This document shows positions 18,458-28,327 of a stretch of DNA of 64,000 nt, piece after piece; the first letter of the stretch is position 1, and every line of letters starts with the position of its first letter. A model generated the notes under the pieces. That model was not told the origin of the DNA. It ran no database searches and worked only from the letters and a program-made list of their open reading frames with translations. Source of the DNA: Pectobacterium aroidearum (lineage in GTDB: Bacteria; Pseudomonadota; Gammaproteobacteria; Enterobacterales; Enterobacteriaceae); assembly GCF_041228105.1 (NCBI RefSeq), contig NZ_CP166097.1, forward strand, positions 1,116,001 through 1,180,000. The letters are read 5' to 3'. The translations under genes were made by a program, and so were the position numbers.

Positions 18458-18916
18458 ATGAGCGAAAAGTACGTCGTAACCTGGGATATGTTGCAAATTC
18501 ATGCCCGCAAACTGGCACAGCGTTTACTGCCTGCCGATCAATGGAAAGGCATCATTGCCGTCAGCCGCGGTGGTCTGGTTCCAAGCGCGCTGCTGGCGCG
18601 TGAGCTGGGTATTCGTCACGTTGATACCGTTTGCATCTCCAGTTATGACCACGACAACCAGCGCGAAATGAAAGTGCTGAAACGTGCCGAGGGAGATGGC
18701 GAAGGGTTTATCGTGATTGACGATCTGGTCGATACGGGCGGTACGGCAAAAGCAATCCGTGATATGTACCCGAAAGCGCATTTTGTGACCATTTTCGCTA
18801 AGCCTGCAGGTAAACCGCTGGTTGACGATTACGTCATTGATATTCCGCAGGACACCTGGATTGAACAGCCGTGGGATATGGGCGTGGTGTTTGTTCCGCC
18901 TTTGTCTGGCCGCTAA
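18458..18916 (+). CDS. gpt: Xanthine-guanine phosphoribosyltransferase
   Basis: A 152-residue type I phosphoribosyltransferase that salvages xanthine, guanine and hypoxanthine with PRPP. The PRPP loop is [15 protein letters not shown] (about residues 84-98); [15 protein letters not shown] near residue 36 is the pyrophosphate-binding loop; the [10 protein letters not shown] segment near the C-terminus is the purine-binding end. Length and sequence match E. coli Gpt. It is cytoplasmic and membrane-associated in E. coli. A strong stem-loop terminator follows at 18947, separating it from frsA. Confidence 0.97.
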   Translation: MSEKYVVTWDMLQIHARKLAQRLLPADQWKGIIAVSRGGLVPSALLARELGIRHVDTVCISSYDHDNQREMKVLKRAEGDGEGFIVIDDLVDTGGTAKAIRDMYPKAHFVTIFAKPAGKPLVDDYVIDIPQDTWIEQPWDMGVVFVPPLSGR

Positions 18917-18946
18917 TCGTCCCACCGATAAATATCGATTTCCATC

Positions 18947-18976
18947 AATGCCCGGTTTAGCCGGGCATTATTGTTT
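18947..18976 (+). terminator. gpt terminator
   Basis: AATGCCCGG (18947-18955) pairs with CCGGGCATT (18961-18969) over a TTTAG loop, followed by ATTGTTT. Confidence 0.85.
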
Positions 18977-19131
18977 ATGAACTGTGGTAATTTCTAGCGC
19001 AGGCTTTGATCCGATCGTGTGTTTCTGCCGTTGATATTTGTCTTCTCTGGTCTGAGTTCGTTACACTTTAACGGGTGACGAAGAAGTCGTCTGATGTCCG
19101 CTAACAGCGGTTTACATTAATGGAGGCTGCT

Positions 19132-20382
19132 GTGGCGCAAGCTAACCTGTCTGAAACGCTATTCAAACCATCCTTTAAACATCCAGAAACCTCGACGCTG
19201 GTTCGACGTACGCGAAATAGTCAGGACGTGCAGGGGCTGCATTCTACGTTGGAAGGGGAAAAGACCCGCAGTTGGTATCGCATGATTAACCGGCTGATGT
19301 GGATTTGGCGTGGCGTCGACCCGTGGGAAATCGAAGACGTGCTGTCGCGTATCGCGGCCAGCAAGGCCGACAGAAGCAACGAGCAACTGCTTGATACGGT
19401 GATCGGCTACCGCGGCGGTAACTGGATTTATGAATGGGCGAAGCAGGGTGCAGACTGGCAGCAGCGAGCAACAGAAAGCGGCGATGATGCGCAAACCGGA
19501 CAATTCTGGCTGAACGCCGCCAATCTCTACAGCATTGCTGCCTATCCGCATATTAAAGGCGATGAGCTGGCAGAGCAGGCGCAAACGCTGGCAAACCGCG
19601 CCTATGAAGAAGCGGCTAAATATCTTCCTTATGAACTCAAAGAATTAACCTTCCCGATTACGGGCGGCGGCACGCTGACCGGTTTTCTGCATATGCCAGC
19701 GCAGGCGAAAGCGCCTTTCCCAACTGTGCTTATGTGCGGCAGCCTGGAAATGTTGCAGAGCGATTATCATCGCCTGTTTCAGGACTATTTTGCGCCGGCA
19801 GGCATGGCAATGCTGACGATTGATGTTCCCTCCGTTGGATTTTCTTCCCGCTGGAAATTGACTCAGGATTCCAGTTTCCTGCATCAGCAACTCTTGCGTG
19901 CGCTGCCGGATGTCCCGTGGGTCGATCACTCGCGCGTTGTGGCGTTTGGTTTCCGCTTTGGCGCCAATATTGCCGTTCGGCTGGCGTATCTGGAATCGCA
20001 GCGCTTACGCGGTGTGGCCTGTCTCGGCCCTTTGGTGCATCACCTATTAAGCGATTCGACTCGCCAGCAGCAGGTGCCGGATATGTTTATGGATGTGTTA
20101 GCGAGTCGTCTGGGTATGCCCTTCTCGACGGATACCTCGCTGAAAACTGAGCTGGGACGTTATTCGCTGAAAACGCAGGGGCTACTCGGACGTCGCTGCC
20201 CGACGCCAATGCTGGCAGGCTACTGGGATAACGATCCGCTGTGCCCGAAAGAAGAGGCCAGCCTGATAGTGAACTCATCCGCACAAGGGAAACTGCTGCC
20301 GGTTAACTTCTCGCCGGTGTACCAGAATTTCGATCGCGCGCTACAGCAAATCAGCGGATGGTTGCAAGATAAAGTGTGTTAA
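19132..20382 (+). CDS. frsA: Alpha/beta hydrolase FrsA (YafA)
   Basis: A 416-residue DUF1100/FrsA-family alpha/beta hydrolase-fold protein. The N-terminal [24 protein letters not shown] and later blocks [31 protein letters not shown] and [19 protein letters not shown] match the enterobacterial family. In E. coli it was reported to bind unphosphorylated EIIA-Glc and to shift the balance between respiration and fermentation; esterase activity is also reported. The nucleophile-elbow position reads GFRFGAN, lacking the usual GxSxG serine, as in E. coli FrsA. The start is the GTG at 19132, with GGAGG five bases upstream; the in-frame ATG at 19120 overlaps that ribosome site. A terminator follows the stop. 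Confidence 0.93.
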   Translation: MAQANLSETLFKPSFKHPETSTLVRRTRNSQDVQGLHSTLEGEKTRSWYRMINRLMWIWRGVDPWEIEDVLSRIAASKADRSNEQLLDTVIGYRGGNWIYEWAKQGADWQQRATESGDDAQTGQFWLNAANLYSIAAYPHIKGDELAEQAQTLANRAYEEAAKYLPYELKELTFPITGGGTLTGFLHMPAQAKAPFPTVLMCGSLEMLQSDYHRLFQDYFAPAGMAMLTIDVPSVGFSSRWKLTQDSSFLHQQLLRALPDVPWVDHSRVVAFGFRFGANIAVRLAYLESQRLRGVACLGPLVHHLLSDSTRQQQVPDMFMDVLASRLGMPFSTDTSLKTELGRYSLKTQGLLGRRCPTPMLAGYWDNDPLCPKEEASLIVNSSAQGKLLPVNFSPVYQNFDRALQQISGWLQDKVC

Positions 20383-20393
20383 GCATGATCAAT

Positions 20394-20420
20394 GGCAGGC
20401 GTAGAACCTGCCAATTTTTT
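20394..20420 (+). terminator. frsA terminator
   Basis: GGCAGG (20394-20399) pairs with CCTGCC (20407-20412) over a 7-nt loop, followed by AA and T6 (20415-20420). It covers the first in-frame ATG of the next reading frame (20392), which shows that the ankyrin gene must start further down. Confidence 0.88.
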
Positions 20421-20448
20421 ACCCGTTTGGGAATCGTTGAGGGATGCA

Positions 20449-22485
20449 ATGATGTGGGGAATATTGTCTCGTCAGCAGCAAAGCCTGCATGACATCTGTT
20501 GTTCAGACCTACCGCTGGAAAAGAAAAAACGACAAATCGACCGCTTTCTGGCGCAGGGCGGCAGCATCAATGAAAGGCAACCCCATAGCGCTAATGTGCT
20601 CGGTTTGCTAACGGTCAATACGGACGCACCGGATACGGAGCTGGTTCGTTACCTGCTGGATAAGGGCGCTTTTATTGAACAGCCTGGAGGATTCAGCTCG
20701 TTACATAATGCGATCGAGTTTTTCCATCTGGAACTTGCCGAGCTCTACCTTCAGTACGGCGCTGATGTGCACTACCTCAATTTCTTCAGCAACTCATGGC
20801 TGAACTACCTGTACTGTCCTCAGGATCGCTATACCTACACCGACGACCAGCGTCAGCAAATGCTCGATCTGCTGTTACGTTACGGTTTGGATCTCAATCG
20901 TGAAACCATTTTTTGGACATCGCTGGAAACCAGCTTTCCGATCGAGATCGTGATGTGCGAGAAGGATGTCAGTCTGCTGGAGCATATCTTCCAGCTCGAT
21001 ATCCCGATTCATTTTGCCGAAACCGGCATTTTTGAACGCATCTTTAACTATAAAAGCGAGTGGCTTCCACTGCCGCTCTTTCAACAGATCGTGAAACGGG
21101 CAGGCGGGGCGGCTTATCGTGAGCCTGGTGTCATTCTTTCCGAAGACAAGAAGATCCGTACCGATGGCTCGCTATTGGAAATGGCCATTTTTTATGCCGC
21201 GGACGAACGACTCTGTGAATGTTTGCTCGATACCTACCCTGATATACGCTGCGATTTAAGCAACTACAGCTTTGTTCTGGATGCCTTGCTTAACCGCTAT
21301 TCGCTTGAATTGGTGGCGCGGATTGTGCAAAAAACGGCGGATATCGATCGTCCTTATTCCTTGTTCATCTCCTCTGGCCGAAAAAAACAGGACGGATGGG
21401 AGGCCGATGCATACCCTGACGTGGGTAGCTCGGCCATGATGCAGTTTGTGGACAACCGTCTGATAAAAGCGCTGAGTGAGCCCGATTACTACGTCTATTT
21501 TTACGATGCCATGAGCCTGTTGCTGCAATACGGCGCGTCGCCTCTGGTCGATAAAATGAGCGGGGGGCGCAGCTATGAAATGCGAAACTGGTCATTGCTT
21601 TACCTCGTCTGCGTTGAAATGGTGTCGCAGAATAACTTTCGTCCTGACCTGCTGGAGTTACTGATAGCGCATGGTGCGAATTTCAACGTGAAGAAAAGTG
21701 CGGTCAGCGAGCCACTCTGCATTACGCTGCTTCAGCGCGGCTATAGTTCGACACATGAAGATGTGCTGCTTCAGGTGATGAACTACCTCTACGAACACGG
21801 TATGGATTTGCAGGCGACCAATGCTTACCTGATCAACACGGCAGCCGCGGCGGGAATAGGCTCACGACCACAGGTCTTACAGTGGCTTATTGCGCGCGGT
21901 GTGGATATTCACACCCTGAGTGGGTTCGACAATTCCCCCGTTTTGCATAAAACCATCAGCCTGTATAGCGCGGAAGCACTGACGCCGGAGCGGCGTGCGG
22001 AAACCGTCGCGGTACTGTTGGATAACGGCGCGAATATTGATGAGTTTTCGATTGATGAACAATTCACGCCGCTGATGTGCGCGGCTTACTATGGTGAAGC
22101 GAAGTGTGCCGATGTACTGCTGGCGCGCGGAGCAAACCCGCATGCTCGCAGTGCCAACGGGATGACGCCTCTGCGCTGTGCGCTACATCGCGCCGATGCG
22201 GCAGCCGCGCGTATTGTGACCCTGCTTCATCAATATGGCGTGACGATCGCACGGGTGGACGAAGAGGGTAACGATCTGCTGGTCGGCTGTATTCGCAATA
22301 AACATGAGGCGATGTTTAAAGCGCTACTGGAGATACTGTCCCCCACTCTGGATGAGATGCATCGGCTTCTGGACTGGCTGGCGCGAGGCAACCGCTACTG
22401 CTATTTCTCCGATCAGTTACGCCAACAGATTGCGCGACTAAGCGCAGGCGAGCCGTCTTCTTCTCATCATTCGTTACCGCTATAA
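20449..22485 (+). CDS. Ankyrin-repeat protein, paralogue A
   Basis: A 678-residue protein (counting from ATG 20449; ATG 20452 is equally possible, both behind GAGGG at 20439-20443). Ankyrin-like repeats run through it, clearest at both ends: TELVRYLLDKGAFIEQPGGFSSLH near the N-terminus, DLLELLIAHGANFNVKK in the middle, and VAVLLDNGANIDE, TPLMCAAYYGEAKCADVLLARGANPHARSANGMTPL near the C-terminus. It begins with a family-specific segment (SLHDICCSDLPLEKKKRQIDRFL) shared with the next gene. No signal peptide or membrane segment was seen, so it is probably cytoplasmic. The function is unknown; ankyrin repeats mediate protein contacts. It sits between frsA and crl, which are neighbours in E. coli, and forms an operon with its paralogue 11 bp downstream. 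Confidence 0.87.
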   Translation: MMWGILSRQQQSLHDICCSDLPLEKKKRQIDRFLAQGGSINERQPHSANVLGLLTVNTDAPDTELVRYLLDKGAFIEQPGGFSSLHNAIEFFHLELAELYLQYGADVHYLNFFSNSWLNYLYCPQDRYTYTDDQRQQMLDLLLRYGLDLNRETIFWTSLETSFPIEIVMCEKDVSLLEHIFQLDIPIHFAETGIFERIFNYKSEWLPLPLFQQIVKRAGGAAYREPGVILSEDKKIRTDGSLLEMAIFYAADERLCECLLDTYPDIRCDLSNYSFVLDALLNRYSLELVARIVQKTADIDRPYSLFISSGRKKQDGWEADAYPDVGSSAMMQFVDNRLIKALSEPDYYVYFYDAMSLLLQYGASPLVDKMSGGRSYEMRNWSLLYLVCVEMVSQNNFRPDLLELLIAHGANFNVKKSAVSEPLCITLLQRGYSSTHEDVLLQVMNYLYEHGMDLQATNAYLINTAAAAGIGSRPQVLQWLIARGVDIHTLSGFDNSPVLHKTISLYSAEALTPERRAETVAVLLDNGANIDEFSIDEQFTPLMCAAYYGEAKCADVLLARGANPHARSANGMTPLRCALHRADAAAARIVTLLHQYGVTIARVDEEGNDLLVGCIRNKHEAMFKALLEILSPTLDEMHRLLDWLARGNRYCYFSDQLRQQIARLSAGEPSSSHHSLPL

Positions 22486-22496
22486 GGATGTAGTGT

Positions 22497-24620
22497 ATGT
22501 TTGGTTCAACTTCCAAAACGGATACGTTAGAGACGATTTGTTTCTCTGATGCCCCCACCAGCAAGAAACGGAAATTGATCGATCGCTATCTGGCGGCGAA
22601 AGGCGACATCAACGCACTGAGCGACGGGAAAACGGTTTTGCACCAATTAAGTCAGGATCGCGACACAGATAGCGATCTTGTCCGCTATTTGCTGGAGAAA
22701 GGGGCGAATAGCGAAACGCCTGAAGGCGAAAGTGCGCTCTTCGCGGCTATCACGTCATACTCTCCTGAACTTGCTGCGCTGCTTTTACAACACGGTGCCC
22801 GGCTGGATTTTCATGATAATCAGGGACGCGGTTGGCTACACTGCTTTTTTGAACTGCCTGAAAGCCCGGTCTATACCCATGCTCAGCGCAGTACGATGCT
22901 GGGGGTATTACTGGCAAACGGGTTGGATATCAATCAGCCAATCCTGTTTCACCCCGAGGCAGAGAAATGCCACCCGGTCGATGTTCTGCTGGAAAAGCAG
23001 GATCGTTTTTTGTTAATGCGGCTGTTTCAGGTCGATAGCCCGGTACGCCTGACGGGGACGTCGATACTGGAAGCGGTATTTCGGCACGCCGGATCGTGGA
23101 TGACGCTGGAGGTCTTTCAGCCGATCGTTGTACAGGCCGAGCGGGAAGGGATGCGGGAATCGGGTTTTACTCTGTCGTTTAATCAGGAACAGAAAACCTC
23201 GGTAACCTGGCTGGAAATGGCGTTGCATTGCGGCATGCCCGCGCCGCTTTGTACGTTCTTACTGGATACCTTTCCGGATATGCGCTGCGATGTGCCTTCG
23301 CACAGCGTCTTGTTGGATGCGCTGGAAAGGTCGTTTCCTCCTGCGCTGGTACGGCGCATTGCGGAACGGACTGCCGATCTCGATCGCCGCTATCCACTGC
23401 GTTTTGAGCAAAACGAACCTGATGATGAAGATGACGCAGAATATGAACACGGTGCTGAGCGCGAAAATGATGTCAATCAGGGGACGGTGCTGGCGCAATA
23501 TCTCGTGCTGCGAGGCAAGGCTGCGGTAACGGATAGCCGCGTCCATCGCGTGTTTTCTTCCTCTCTCGCACACCTACTGGAATCAGGCGCTTCTCCCAAT
23601 ATTGGCTATACGATGTGGGAGGAGGACGATGACACGCCGACGACGTGGCCTGCGCTTTATACGCTCTGTGAGGCGATGATTGCCACCGGACAATATCATG
23701 CTGACTTGCTCGATCTGCTGATAGCGCACGGCGCTGACTTCAATCAACAGCAGGTACTGCAAGAAAGCGGCGCGCTTCCGCTGGGGATAGCGCTGCTCCT
23801 GTATTCACAGCATAGTCCGCACGAAAGCGTACTGCTTGATCTCTTCCAGCACCTGCATTCCTGTGGGATGAACCTGCATAGCACGGCACCAGACGGAATG
23901 AATATGGTTTATGCCGCTGCGGCAGGGTGTCGTCCGCAGGTGCTGAACTGGCTGGTTCAACAAGGTGTTAGCCTCAATGCGGAAACGGCGAACACCCTTG
24001 CGCCGCCGCTGCATCGCGTGATTAATAATGCAAGGGTGACGCCGGAAAGACGCAAAGCAACGCTTGAGGTATTGCTGCAACAGGGGATGGAGAAAGACAT
24101 CGCGTGGGGCGCTCCCGCGATGACGCCATTGATGCTGGCAGCGAAACAGGGCGCCCAGCATTGCCTCGAGATGTTGCTGCAATATGGCGCCAACCCGAAT
24201 GCGCGTGCCGCAGGCGGCATGACGCCTGCGCTGTATGCGATAACGAGCCGCCATTCCATTGATTTCCCGCCTCGCCCTGAATCGGTGTCTGCCCGCATGC
24301 TGGCGATGCTGCATGCCTATGGTGCGGAGCTTTGCCAAAGCAATGATGACGGCATAACGCCGCTGTCGCTCAGCGTGCAGGAAGAACGGAAAGAGGTCTT
24401 TGAAGCACTGCTCAGGCTGACGTCATTTACAGAAGAACAGCTGCGAAGCGTGCTGGACAGCAAACGCCCGATTCACGCTTATTTTGCTGAACGCCTGCAA
24501 GCGCTGCTGGCATTGCCTGTGCCACACGCTGAAGCGGGGCTTTCACGCTTTTCCGTGCCACGCAACTCCGTGGCATGCCGCGTTGGCGCAGAGGCAGAAA
24601 AGTCATGCGTCAGACAGTAA
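22497..24620 (+). CDS. Ankyrin-repeat protein, paralogue B
   Basis: A 707-residue paralogue of the preceding gene, alignable from the first residues (TLETICFSDAPTSKKRKLIDRYL) to the C-terminus. Ankyrin repeats are clearest at SDLVRYLLEKGANSETPEGESALFAAI (near the N-terminus), DLLDLLIAHGADFNQQ and TPLMLAAKQGAQHCLEMLLQYGANPNARAAGGMTPA. An acidic insertion (EPDDEDDAEYEHGAEREND, about residues 308-326) is missing from paralogue A. AAGGA precedes the ATG, and the gap from paralogue A is 11 bp, so the pair is co-transcribed and arose by tandem duplication. There is no secretion signal. Base composition looks like the host's. The role is unknown. Confidence 0.87.
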   Translation: MFGSTSKTDTLETICFSDAPTSKKRKLIDRYLAAKGDINALSDGKTVLHQLSQDRDTDSDLVRYLLEKGANSETPEGESALFAAITSYSPELAALLLQHGARLDFHDNQGRGWLHCFFELPESPVYTHAQRSTMLGVLLANGLDINQPILFHPEAEKCHPVDVLLEKQDRFLLMRLFQVDSPVRLTGTSILEAVFRHAGSWMTLEVFQPIVVQAEREGMRESGFTLSFNQEQKTSVTWLEMALHCGMPAPLCTFLLDTFPDMRCDVPSHSVLLDALERSFPPALVRRIAERTADLDRRYPLRFEQNEPDDEDDAEYEHGAERENDVNQGTVLAQYLVLRGKAAVTDSRVHRVFSSSLAHLLESGASPNIGYTMWEEDDDTPTTWPALYTLCEAMIATGQYHADLLDLLIAHGADFNQQQVLQESGALPLGIALLLYSQHSPHESVLLDLFQHLHSCGMNLHSTAPDGMNMVYAAAAGCRPQVLNWLVQQGVSLNAETANTLAPPLHRVINNARVTPERRKATLEVLLQQGMEKDIAWGAPAMTPLMLAAKQGAQHCLEMLLQYGANPNARAAGGMTPALYAITSRHSIDFPPRPESVSARMLAMLHAYGAELCQSNDDGITPLSLSVQEERKEVFEALLRLTSFTEEQLRSVLDSKRPIHAYFAERLQALLALPVPHAEAGLSRFSVPRNSVACRVGAEAEKSCVRQ

Positions 24621-24689
24621 CCTGATGCCAGGTGGTTGATAAATTGCCATTCTCTGCTAAAAAGAAAGTTCAACCAGAGGAGATCGCAG

Positions 24690-25064
24690 ATGATGTTACC
24701 GAGTGGACACTCCAAAAGCCGACTGATGAAAAATTTTGCGGCGTTGGGGCCTTATATACGTGAAGCGCAGTGCGAGAATACCGCGTTCTTCTTTGATTGC
24801 CTGGCGGTTTGCGTCAACATCAAGCCTGCGCCTGAAAATCGCGAGTTCTGGGGATGGTGGCTGAATCTGGAAGATACTGGCCAGGCCTTTGCCTATGACT
24901 ATCACTACGGATTGTTTGATAAACAGGGCAACTGGCGTGAGGAAAAAATCAAGGACAAAGCCGTGATGGAACAGGTGGAAAATGCCAAACAGGCTTTCCA
25001 TGTCCGACTGGAGAAACTGCTGCACTCGCTCGAACCCGCTACGACCCTCGCTGCACGACCGTGA
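24690..25064 (+). CDS. crl: Sigma factor-binding protein Crl
   Basis: A 124-residue Crl protein, which promotes assembly of RpoS (sigma S) with core RNA polymerase and so strengthens stationary-phase and curli-type genes. [40 protein letters not shown] and [11 protein letters not shown] are close to E. coli Crl, including the conserved aromatic patch. The start at 24690 (MMLPSG) aligns with E. coli MTLPSG and has a GAGGAG site; the longer upstream frame has no support. In E. coli crl follows frsA directly; here the two ankyrin genes intervene. A long perfect stem-loop lies 37 bp downstream. Confidence 0.96.
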   Translation: MMLPSGHSKSRLMKNFAALGPYIREAQCENTAFFFDCLAVCVNIKPAPENREFWGWWLNLEDTGQAFAYDYHYGLFDKQGNWREEKIKDKAVMEQVENAKQAFHVRLEKLLHSLEPATTLAARP

Positions 25065-25101
25065 TGCTTCCCTGACGATCCCCGATTTATTCGCAGGTTT
25101 T

Positions 25102-25127
25102 CGCGTTATGCCTGTTGGCATAACGCG
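25102..25127 (+). terminator. crl-proB stem-loop
   Basis: CGCGTTATGCC (25102-25112) and GGCATAACGCG (25117-25127) form a perfect 11-bp stem with a TGTT tetraloop. There is no strong T-tract, so it may be a terminator of crl or a structure in the proB leader. Confidence 0.65.
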
Positions 25128-25187
25128 TCTGTCCTGCTACAACGTTTTCCTTATTCTTATTTTTTGACATCCAACGGCAGAGAAATT

Positions 25188-26291
25188 ATGAGCGGCAGCC
25201 AGACTTTGGTTGTGAAACTGGGCACCAGCGTGCTAACCGGCGGTTCGCGCCGTCTTAACCGCGCCCACATTGTTGAACTGGTGCGCCAGTGTGCGCAGCA
25301 ACATGCGGCAGGGCATCGGATTGTTATTGTCACCTCAGGAGCGATTGCCGCCGGGCGCGAACATTTGGGTTACCCCGAACTCCCCGCCACAATTGCGACC
25401 AAACAACTGCTGGCCGCCGTGGGTCAAAGCCGCCTGATTCAGCTGTGGGAACAGCTGTTTTCCATCTACGGTATCCACGTTGGGCAAATGCTGCTGACGC
25501 GTGCGGATATGGAAGATCGTGAGCGTTTCCTTAACGCGCGCGACACCATGCGGGCGCTGCTGGATAACAATATTGTTCCGGTCATTAATGAAAACGACGC
25601 CGTTGCGACCGCCGAGATCAAGGTGGGTGACAACGACAACCTGTCTGCGCTGGCGGCGATTCTGGCCGATGCGGATAAGCTGCTGCTGCTGACCGATCAG
25701 GCCGGTCTGTTTACCGCCGATCCGCGCAATAATCCTGATGCGGAGCTGATTCGTGAAGTGAACGGCATCAATGATGCGCTGCGCAGCATCGCGGGTGACA
25801 GCGTGTCAGGCCTCGGAACGGGCGGTATGTCGACTAAATTGCAGGCTGCCGATGTGGCCTGTCGTGCCGGTATCGACGTGGTGATCGCCGCAGGCAGCAA
25901 ACCGGGTGTGATTGGCGATGTCATTGCAGATATCTCCGTTGGAACGCGTTTTCATGCCGTGGATGCGCCGCTGGAAAGTCGTAAACACTGGATTTTTGGT
26001 GCACCACCGGCGGGGGAAATCACCGTCGACGACGGCGCGCTTTCTGCGATCCTTGAACGCGGCAGCTCGCTGCTGCCGAAGGGCATTCGCCGCGTGGAAG
26101 GGAATTTCTCGCGCGGTGAAGTGATCCGCGTGCGCAGCTTGGCGGGCCGCGATGTGGCGCACGCCGTGACGCGTTATAACAGCGATGCGCTGCGTATGAT
26201 TGCCGGACACCATTCTCAACAGATTGCCGAGATTCTTGGCTACGAATATGGTCCGGTGGCTATCCATCGCGACGATATGATTATCAATTAA
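25188..26291 (+). CDS. proB: Glutamate 5-kinase
   Basis: A 367-residue glutamate kinase, the first and feedback-controlled step of proline synthesis. The N-terminal amino-acid-kinase domain shows [32 protein letters not shown] and [38 protein letters not shown] is the ATP-site block. The C-terminal PUA domain starts around residue 275. The start at 25188 ([10 protein letters not shown]) matches the E. coli N-terminus; the in-frame ATG at 25164 would add eight residues. proA follows after 10 bp, so the two form the standard proBA operon whose products may form a complex protecting gamma-glutamyl phosphate. Confidence 0.97.
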   Translation: MSGSQTLVVKLGTSVLTGGSRRLNRAHIVELVRQCAQQHAAGHRIVIVTSGAIAAGREHLGYPELPATIATKQLLAAVGQSRLIQLWEQLFSIYGIHVGQMLLTRADMEDRERFLNARDTMRALLDNNIVPVINENDAVATAEIKVGDNDNLSALAAILADADKLLLLTDQAGLFTADPRNNPDAELIREVNGINDALRSIAGDSVSGLGTGGMSTKLQAADVACRAGIDVVIAAGSKPGVIGDVIADISVGTRFHAVDAPLESRKHWIFGAPPAGEITVDDGALSAILERGSSLLPKGIRRVEGNFSRGEVIRVRSLAGRDVAHAVTRYNSDALRMIAGHHSQQIAEILGYEYGPVAIHRDDMIIN

Positions 26292-26301
26292 GGAGTTCGC
26301 G

Positions 26302-27555
26302 ATGCTTGAACAAATGGGTAAAGCGGCAAAAGCGGCCTCTTATCAACTGGCAGTCCTGAGCACGGCTCAAAAAGATCGCGCGCTGCTGACGATTGCGGAT
26401 TTGCTGGAAGCCGAGAGTGCAACGATTCTGGCGGCTAACGCGCTGGATTTAGCCGATGCGCGCCAAAATGGCATGAGTGAGGCGTTGCAGGATCGTCTGC
26501 TTTTAACGCAGGAACGACTGAGCGCGATTGCCAGCGATGTGCGTCAGGTATGCCGCTTGACCGATCCGGTAGGGCAAGTGATTGACGGCAGTATGCTGGA
26601 TAACGGGCTTAAACTGGAGCGTCGCCGCGTGCCGCTGGGCGTGGTCGGCGTGATTTATGAAGCGCGTCCGAACGTCACCATTGATGTGGCCTCCCTGTGC
26701 CTGAAAACCGGCAACGCGGTGATTCTGCGCGGTGGGAAAGAAACGTACCGCACCAATGCGGCTACAGTAAAAGTGATTCAGCAGGCGCTGTCGCAGTGCG
26801 GCCTGCCTGCCGCCGCGGTGCAGGCGATTGAAAGCCCGGATCGTGAACTGGTTAATCAACTGCTGAAGCTGGATCGCTACGTGGATATGCTGATTCCGCG
26901 CGGTGGTGCTGGCCTGCATAAGCTGTGCCGCGAACAATCGACGATTCCGGTTATTACCGGGGGCATCGGCGTTTGTCACATCTATGCGGACGATAGCATC
27001 GATTTCGACAAGGCGCTGACGGTCATTGAAAGCGCCAAAGTACAACGTCCTAGCGCCTGCAACAGCCTGGAAACGCTGCTGGTCAATCAACATATCGCTG
27101 ACCGCTTCCTGCCTGAACTGAGCAAGAAAATGGCGGCGGCGGGCGTTACGCTCCATGCCAGTCCTTCAGCGATGTCTTATCTGAACGGTGGTCCGGCAAA
27201 TGTCGTTGCGGTGGAAGAGGCCAACTACAACGATGAATGGCTCTCTAACGACCTGAACGTTACGCTGGTGGACGATCTGGATGCGGCAGTTGCCCATATT
27301 CGCGAACATGGTACGCAGCACTCTGATGCGATTCTGACGCGCTCGTTGGCCAACGCAGAACGCTTCGTGCGTGAAGTGGATTCCTCTGCGGTATATGTCA
27401 ACGCCAGTACGCGCTTTACCGACGGTGGCCAGTTTGGTCTGGGGGCAGAAGTGGCGGTCAGCACCCAGAAACTGCATGCGCGCGGCCCAATGGGGCTGGA
27501 AGCGCTGACTACCTATAAGTGGATTGGTTATGGCGACGATTTGATTCGCGCTTAA
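26302..27555 (+). CDS. proA: Glutamate-5-semialdehyde dehydrogenase (gamma-glutamyl phosphate reductase)
   Basis: A 417-residue aldehyde-dehydrogenase-fold enzyme that reduces gamma-glutamyl phosphate with NADPH in proline synthesis. The [20 protein letters not shown] block, the NADPH-binding AVILRGGKE segment, and the catalytic cysteine in [12 protein letters not shown] (about residue 253) are present, as is the C-terminal [23 protein letters not shown] precedes the ATG. The gene is followed by a stem-loop terminator and, after a small secreted-protein gene, by tRNA-Thr; in E. coli proA is likewise followed by thrW. Confidence 0.97.
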   Translation: MLEQMGKAAKAASYQLAVLSTAQKDRALLTIADLLEAESATILAANALDLADARQNGMSEALQDRLLLTQERLSAIASDVRQVCRLTDPVGQVIDGSMLDNGLKLERRRVPLGVVGVIYEARPNVTIDVASLCLKTGNAVILRGGKETYRTNAATVKVIQQALSQCGLPAAAVQAIESPDRELVNQLLKLDRYVDMLIPRGGAGLHKLCREQSTIPVITGGIGVCHIYADDSIDFDKALTVIESAKVQRPSACNSLETLLVNQHIADRFLPELSKKMAAAGVTLHASPSAMSYLNGGPANVVAVEEANYNDEWLSNDLNVTLVDDLDAAVAHIREHGTQHSDAILTRSLANAERFVREVDSSAVYVNASTRFTDGGQFGLGAEVAVSTQKLHARGPMGLEALTTYKWIGYGDDLIRA

Positions 27556-27565
27556 TGGATGAATG

Positions 27566-27601
27566 GCTGCGTGTATCAATGATATGCGCAGCATTATTTT
27601 C
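27566..27601 (+). terminator. proBA terminator
   Basis: GCTGCG (27566-27571) pairs with CGCAGC (27587-27592); TATCA/TGATA extend the stem inward. ATTATTTTC follows. Confidence 0.7.
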
Positions 27602-27853
27602 ACTCCGCTTTTTTTATTTTATTCTTTTTCTAAATAAGACATTTCATTCCCGCTGTGATTCTTTTTTTGTGGTTTTTATTTAAATTAAAATCTAACGCAG
27701 TAATAGAAATATAATAAAGTAACTACATTAGATAAATATCCTCCAATAGTAACAAACTATGCTTTGTGCAACGTATCACAAATACATAGTCTGTCTGGCT
27801 ACCGGAGGATAAAGAGTAATTGTTTGTCCTCTGCTGCAATAATGCGTTATTTA

Positions 27854-28327
27854 TTAACGCTGATGATTCTCTGCGGCATTGTGGACTGATCGTGCGGTTT
27901 CACGAGCCTGTTTTTCCGCACGGCTGTTAAAATTATCCGCCTTGGCTTTGGCATCAGCCCAGCCTTTTTCGGCGTCTTTTCTGGCTTCGGATTCTCTGGC
28001 TTTCACATCCGCTTTGATTTTTGCTTCCCTGTTTTTATTTTCTGATTCTCTTGCCTTTATATCGGCTTTGATGGCATCGGTTTTATCCCGGAAGTGGGAT
28101 TCGCTGTTGCTTGTCTTCTGCGGTTCACCCACAGAACCGGCATGAGCGCTAGCACTGACGTGACTGGGCCCTTGACCAGATGATGATTCAGTTTTGGTTA
28201 CGCGCTCAGTTTTGCCATCATGAGTCGACTGAGCACTGGCGGTTGCTGAGGCAAAGCTATCCGCTGCAGCCATGCCGATATAGCTCGTACTCAATAACAA
28301 ACCTAAAAATAGTGTTTTCATCTTCAT
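27854..28327 (-). CDS. Secreted or periplasmic charged-repeat protein, unknown
   Basis: A 157-residue protein with a clear signal peptide (MKMKTLFLGLLLSTSYIGMA, cleavage near AAA-DS at residue 23). The mature part has a Ser/Thr/Lys-rich stretch (about 30-75) and then a highly charged helical region with an internal repeat: IKADIKARESENKNREA followed by IKADVKARESEARKDAE. The C-terminus (ADNFNSRAEKQARETARSVHNAAENHQR) would also form an amphipathic helix or coiled coil. No cysteines and no enzyme motif were seen. GAGAGG precedes the start on the minus strand. I do not recognise the family; it is a free-standing gene between proA and the tRNA-Thr island. Confidence 0.75.
   Translation of the reverse strand: MKMKTLFLGLLLSTSYIGMAAADSFASATASAQSTHDGKTERVTKTESSSGQGPSHVSASAHAGSVGEPQKTSNSESHFRDKTDAIKADIKARESENKNREAKIKADVKARESEARKDAEKGWADAKAKADNFNSRAEKQARETARSVHNAAENHQR

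Noticed and set aside
20392-20448. Earlier start for the first ankyrin gene at ATG 20392
   Set aside because: It lies inside the frsA intrinsic terminator and has no ribosome site; the paralogue aligns from about 20452.
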